From Rubrobacter sp. (lineage in GTDB: Bacteria > Actinomycetota > Rubrobacteria > Rubrobacterales > Rubrobacteraceae): 6,441 bases of DNA. Every line of letters starts with the position of its first letter. Position 1 is the first letter of the stretch. The stretch is from assembly GCA_016781885.1 (NCBI GenBank), contig JADDPM010000076.1:1-6441 (forward strand). Direction: 5' to 3'. The notes beneath the pieces were generated by a model that had not been told where the DNA came from, searched no databases, and saw only the letters and a list, made by a program, of their open reading frames with translations. Shown here one piece after another: positions 5,256-6,441 of the stretch. The translations under genes were made by a program, and so were the position numbers.

Positions 5256-6326
5256 GTGGCGGTTCTGAGCACAAGGCTAACAAAACTTCTCGACGTAGAG
5301 CACCCCATAATCCAGGCAGGTATGGCCGGAGGGGCGACGACGCCGGAGTTGGTCGCGGGGGTCTCGGAGGCCGGAGGGCTCGGGACGCTCGGGGCGGCGT
5401 ATTTGACGCCGGATGCCACACGCGCGACGATAAGCGAGGTGCGGGCGCTTACGGAGAGGCCGTTCGCCGTCAACCTGTTCGTGCCGGAGGACTTCGATCC
5501 CTCGCTCTACGACCCAGAAGAGGTCAACGCACCGCTAGCCCACTATCGGGAGGAGCTTGGCATAGAGGCCCAGGCAGAGATCTCCTCCTACGCCCAGCCG
5601 TTCGAGGACCAGCTCACGGTGGTCCTGGAGGAGAGAGTACCCGTCTTCAGCTTCACCTTCGGGGTGCCGGACGAGGCGCAACTCTCGACTCTGAAGGAGG
5701 CCAGCATCGTCGTGATGGGGACGGCGACCACCGTGCGCGAGGGCCGCATCCTCGAAGATCGGGGCGTGGACGTGGTAGTGGGGCAGGGGAGCGAGGCCGG
5801 AGGGCATCGAGGGACTTTCATCGGCGCCTTCGAGGACGCCCTTGTCGGTACGATAGCGCTCGTTCCGCAGCTCGCCGACTCCCTGAGCGTACCCGTGGTA
5901 GCGGCCGGCGGGATCATGGACGGGCGCGGCCTCGCCGCGGCACTGGTGCTCGGCGCGGAAGGGGTCCAGATGGGGACGGCCTTCCTCCCCTGCCCGGAGA
6001 GCGGCATCCACCCGAAGTACAAGGAGGCCGTGCTGGGAGCGGAGTCTGAGGAGACGGCGCTGACGCGCTCCTTCTCCGGCAAGCCGGCCCGAGGCGTCCG
6101 CAACCGCTTCATGGAGGAGATGGAGGGGAAGGAGATCCCCGGCTTCCCGGTGCAGAATGCCTACACCAGGGACATCCGGGCGGCGGCGGCCAAGCAGGAC
6201 CGTACCGAGCTCATGTCTCTATGGGCCGGGCAGGCGGCCCGTCTCGGCCGGGCGAAGCCGGCTGCAGAGGTCGTCGAGAGCGTGGTGCAGGAGGCCGCCC
6301 GCCTCTTGCCGCAGAAAGGTTTTTAG
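5256..6326 (+). CDS. Nitronate monooxygenase (2-nitropropane dioxygenase family), FMN-dependent
   Basis: Soluble TIM-barrel flavoenzyme that oxidises alkyl nitronates such as propionate 3-nitronate; the family also includes FabK-like enoyl-ACP reductases. From GTG 5256 the protein has 356 residues, normal for the family. HPIIQAGMAGGATTPELV (16-33) is the N-terminal flavin-site motif, with AGM in place of the APM of many relatives. GGLGTLGAAY (40-49) and PFAVNLFVP (69-77) follow. VVVGQGSEAGGHRG (173-186) contains the probable catalytic His184, and VVAAGGIMDGRG (214-225) with GAEGVQMGTAF (233-243) forms the FMN phosphate site. The C-terminal third is helical. It is separated from the transporter by 149 bp with its own candidate promoter, so it is probably a single-gene unit. 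FabK is less likely because the GGHRG and QMGTAF pattern is typical of the monooxygenases. Confidence 0.92.
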   Translation: MAVLSTRLTKLLDVEHPIIQAGMAGGATTPELVAGVSEAGGLGTLGAAYLTPDATRATISEVRALTERPFAVNLFVPEDFDPSLYDPEEVNAPLAHYREELGIEAQAEISSYAQPFEDQLTVVLEERVPVFSFTFGVPDEAQLSTLKEASIVVMGTATTVREGRILEDRGVDVVVGQGSEAGGHRGTFIGAFEDALVGTIALVPQLADSLSVPVVAAGGIMDGRGLAAALVLGAEGVQMGTAFLPCPESGIHPKYKEAVLGAESEETALTRSFSGKPARGVRNRFMEEMEGKEIPGFPVQNAYTRDIRAAAAKQDRTELMSLWAGQAARLGRAKPAAEVVESVVQEAARLLPQKGF

Positions 6327-6331
6327 AGATC

Positions 6332-6441
6332 TCACCCGGCCCGGAGTGTAAAGACCGTGATCTCTGGCCGGCAGTTGAAGCGGAGGTTCGGGTGGGACCC
6401 GATGCCGCGGTTGGTGTACAGGAACATTCCGCCTACGCGGT
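6332..6441 (-). CDS. C-terminal end of a calcineurin-like metallophosphoesterase (YkuE-like), partial
   Basis: Only the last 35 codons are in the window, ending at TGA 6334-6332. The tail reads GGMFLYTNRGIGSHPNLRF and then NCRPEITVFTLRAG. The pattern of a hydrophobic strand, NRG-G, a Pro/Leu-Arg-Phe stretch and PEIT-F-L at the very end is typical of membrane-associated metallophosphoesterases of the YkuE group. The metal-binding motifs are off-window, so activity cannot be judged. The gene converges on the monooxygenase gene with 5 bp between stop codons and no space for a separate terminator. Confidence 0.65.
   Translation of the reverse strand, partial: RVGGMFLYTNRGIGSHPNLRFNCRPEITVFTLRAG

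Overview
The window looks like a chromosomal segment of a high-GC actinobacterium. A Rubrobacter-type lineage is my best guess, from high GC, many GTG/TTG starts and frequent ATA and AGG codons. That assignment is inference from style, not from a marker gene. No rRNA, tRNA, CRISPR array, transposase or phage gene is visible.

Left part (1..2304, minus strand): a two-gene unit for a molybdenum hydroxylase of the xanthine dehydrogenase / CO dehydrogenase family. The [2Fe-2S] small subunit (CoxS type) is followed 13 bp later by the molybdopterin large subunit (CoxL type), which runs off the left edge after 602 codons. The active-site loop is the form II type (AYRGAGR), so the substrate is probably not CO. 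The large subunit carries an unusual acidic low-complexity insert of about 45 residues. No FAD subunit (CoxM) is visible.

Centre (2305..2806): a 502-bp divergent intergenic region, clearly poorer in GC than the genes (about 48% by hand count over 2461..2760). It holds a candidate promoter and an attenuator-like hairpin for the minus-strand unit, some small dyads, and the start signals of the plus-strand unit.

Right of centre (2807..4325, plus strand): a VWA-domain CoxE-like protein of the kind linked to maturation of molybdenum hydroxylases. It is coupled through a TTGA overlap to a zinc-ribbon NUDIX hydrolase that is broken by an apparent single-base deletion in the Nudix box. The CoxE-like protein has His where the first metal-binding Asp of its MIDAS motif would be expected.

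Right part (4348..6441): a NicO/UreH-type nickel/cobalt transporter with a His-rich loop; a 149-bp gap with a GC-rich hairpin and a weak promoter; an FMN-dependent nitronate monooxygenase; and, converging on it with only 5 bp between stop codons, the C-terminal end of a calcineurin-like metallophosphoesterase. These genes have no evident functional tie to the molybdenum hydroxylase.

I do not see a clearly new multi-gene system. The best leads are the CoxL insert, the altered MIDAS in the CoxE-like protein, the leader hairpin before coxS, and the NUDIX frameshift.
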